5,791 bases of DNA from an uncultured Flammeovirgaceae bacterium (GTDB lineage: Bacteria > Bacteroidota > Bacteroidia > Cytophagales > Cyclobacteriaceae). The notes below the pieces were generated by a model that saw only the letters and a list, made by a program, of their open reading frames with translations, was not told the origin of the DNA and ran no database searches. A program made the position numbers and the translations under genes. The DNA is taken from assembly GCA_946886805.1 (NCBI GenBank), contig CAMPJM010000284.1, positions 1 through 5,791 on the forward strand, read 5' to 3'. Below, one piece after another: positions 5,261 to 5,791 of this stretch; the first letter of the stretch is position 1; each line of letters begins with the position of its first letter.

Positions 5261-5355
5261 AGTTTTCAGAAAGTTTAATTTTAATGAAAATATTTTCGTT
5301 TGATGTGGTTTTGCACAAGGGATCAATAAACTTTTAGCAAATTAATAATGGCCAT

Positions 5356-5791
5356 TTACATATCCACGTTATTAGGAAATCGGTTGAAGAGCAATTCCAT
5401 AGCATCATTTATCCTTTTCTCCATTTTTTGATCATTTTCGGTTACCATGCCAACAGCAACCCCTTCCCAGATCCTTTCATTCTGCGCCACATCTATAATA
5501 TCCACCGTGACCATACCTTCTTCATACTCGTCCACCACTATTTCTTCGCTTTCCCAATGGTACCTGCGTTGACCAATATAAATAGGAGCATCCCGAATAG
5601 TTGTTTGTCGGATTTGAACTTTTTCCTTCACCACTATTCCAATGTTTACCCATAAGTCTGGATCATCTGATAAAGTGTATCCCAGCTCCTCCATTTGAAA
5701 TATAATAGCGTCTTTCAACATTTTGATTTCAGGCAATGAGTCTTGCTGCAGAGAGTCGTTTTTTAAAGAGATGTCCAAAAAATTAAACGTG
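5356..5791 (-). CDS. DUF4136-family protein, 5' end outside the window
   Basis: The 144 visible codons run open into the right edge. The first visible residues TFNFLDISLKND fit the YKTFNF strand near the start of DUF4136 proteins, so the TTG at 5778 is not the true start; a signal peptide or lipobox and the first strand probably lie outside. Next come KMLKDAIIFQMEELGYTLSD and DPDLWVNIGIVVKEK, a central aromatic-rich part (YIGQRRYHWESEEIVVDEYEEG), then MVTVDIIDVAQNERIWEGVA and the final helix MEKRINDAMELLFNRFP, all in the family order. Members are typically small periplasmic or membrane-anchored lipoproteins of unknown function in Bacteroidota and Proteobacteria. It lies 113 bp upstream of arsR on the same strand; nothing links it to arsenic, and the neighbourhood is probably incidental. 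Confidence 0.85.
   Translation of the reverse strand, partial: TFNFLDISLKNDSLQQDSLPEIKMLKDAIIFQMEELGYTLSDDPDLWVNIGIVVKEKVQIRQTTIRDAPIYIGQRRYHWESEEIVVDEYEEGMVTVDIIDVAQNERIWEGVAVGMVTENDQKMEKRINDAMELLFNRFPNNVDM

Noticed and set aside
5776..5778. TTG as start codon of the DUF4136 gene
   Set aside because: The frame continues upstream to the window edge, and the residues before it (TFNF) fit the conserved early strand of the family.

Overview
The window looks like chromosomal DNA from a member of the Bacteroidota, probably an environmental Cytophagales- or Flavobacteriia-like lineage. The evidence is a giant secreted protein ending in a type IX secretion (T9SS) type A sorting domain, a promoter of the Bacteroidota TTG / TAnnTTTG kind, absence of clear Shine-Dalgarno sequences, a DUF4136-type protein, and intergenic palindromic repeats of a style I associate with this phylum. 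The lineage below phylum level is inference.

Layout, left to right. Positions 1-96 (minus) may hold the first 32 codons of an unrecognised gene leaving the window. 97-388 has no convincing gene. 389-3292 (plus) encodes a 967-residue cell-surface or secreted protein: signal peptide, N-terminal beta-sandwich-like region, long Asn/Gly-rich beta-solenoid-like repeats, fibronectin-III-like region and C-terminal T9SS signal. 3293-3997 is a 705-bp gap between two convergent genes. It is packed with repeats: a 7-nt-period GTTCAAA tract, two related long inverted repeats, a roughly 190-bp element with imperfect terminal inverted repeats, and a pair of small hairpins 50 bp apart whose stems differ by paired changes.

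3998-5242 (minus) is a two-gene arsenic module, arsR followed by arsM. ArsR is a Cys-rich winged-helix repressor and ArsM is a SAM-dependent arsenite methyltransferase. A 20-bp near-palindrome lies over the arsR start codon, and an 18/20 copy lies in the 57-bp arsR-arsM gap on top of a plausible arsM promoter. The simple reading is that ArsR represses both itself and arsM until As(III) is bound, after which ArsM converts arsenite to methylated arsenicals. No arsenite efflux gene or arsenate reductase is visible in the window.

5356-5791 (minus) is the 3' part of a DUF4136-family gene whose start lies outside the window. I found no tRNA, rRNA, CRISPR array or intact transposase. The most original material is the arsR/arsM operator geometry and the repeat mosaic at 3293-3997.
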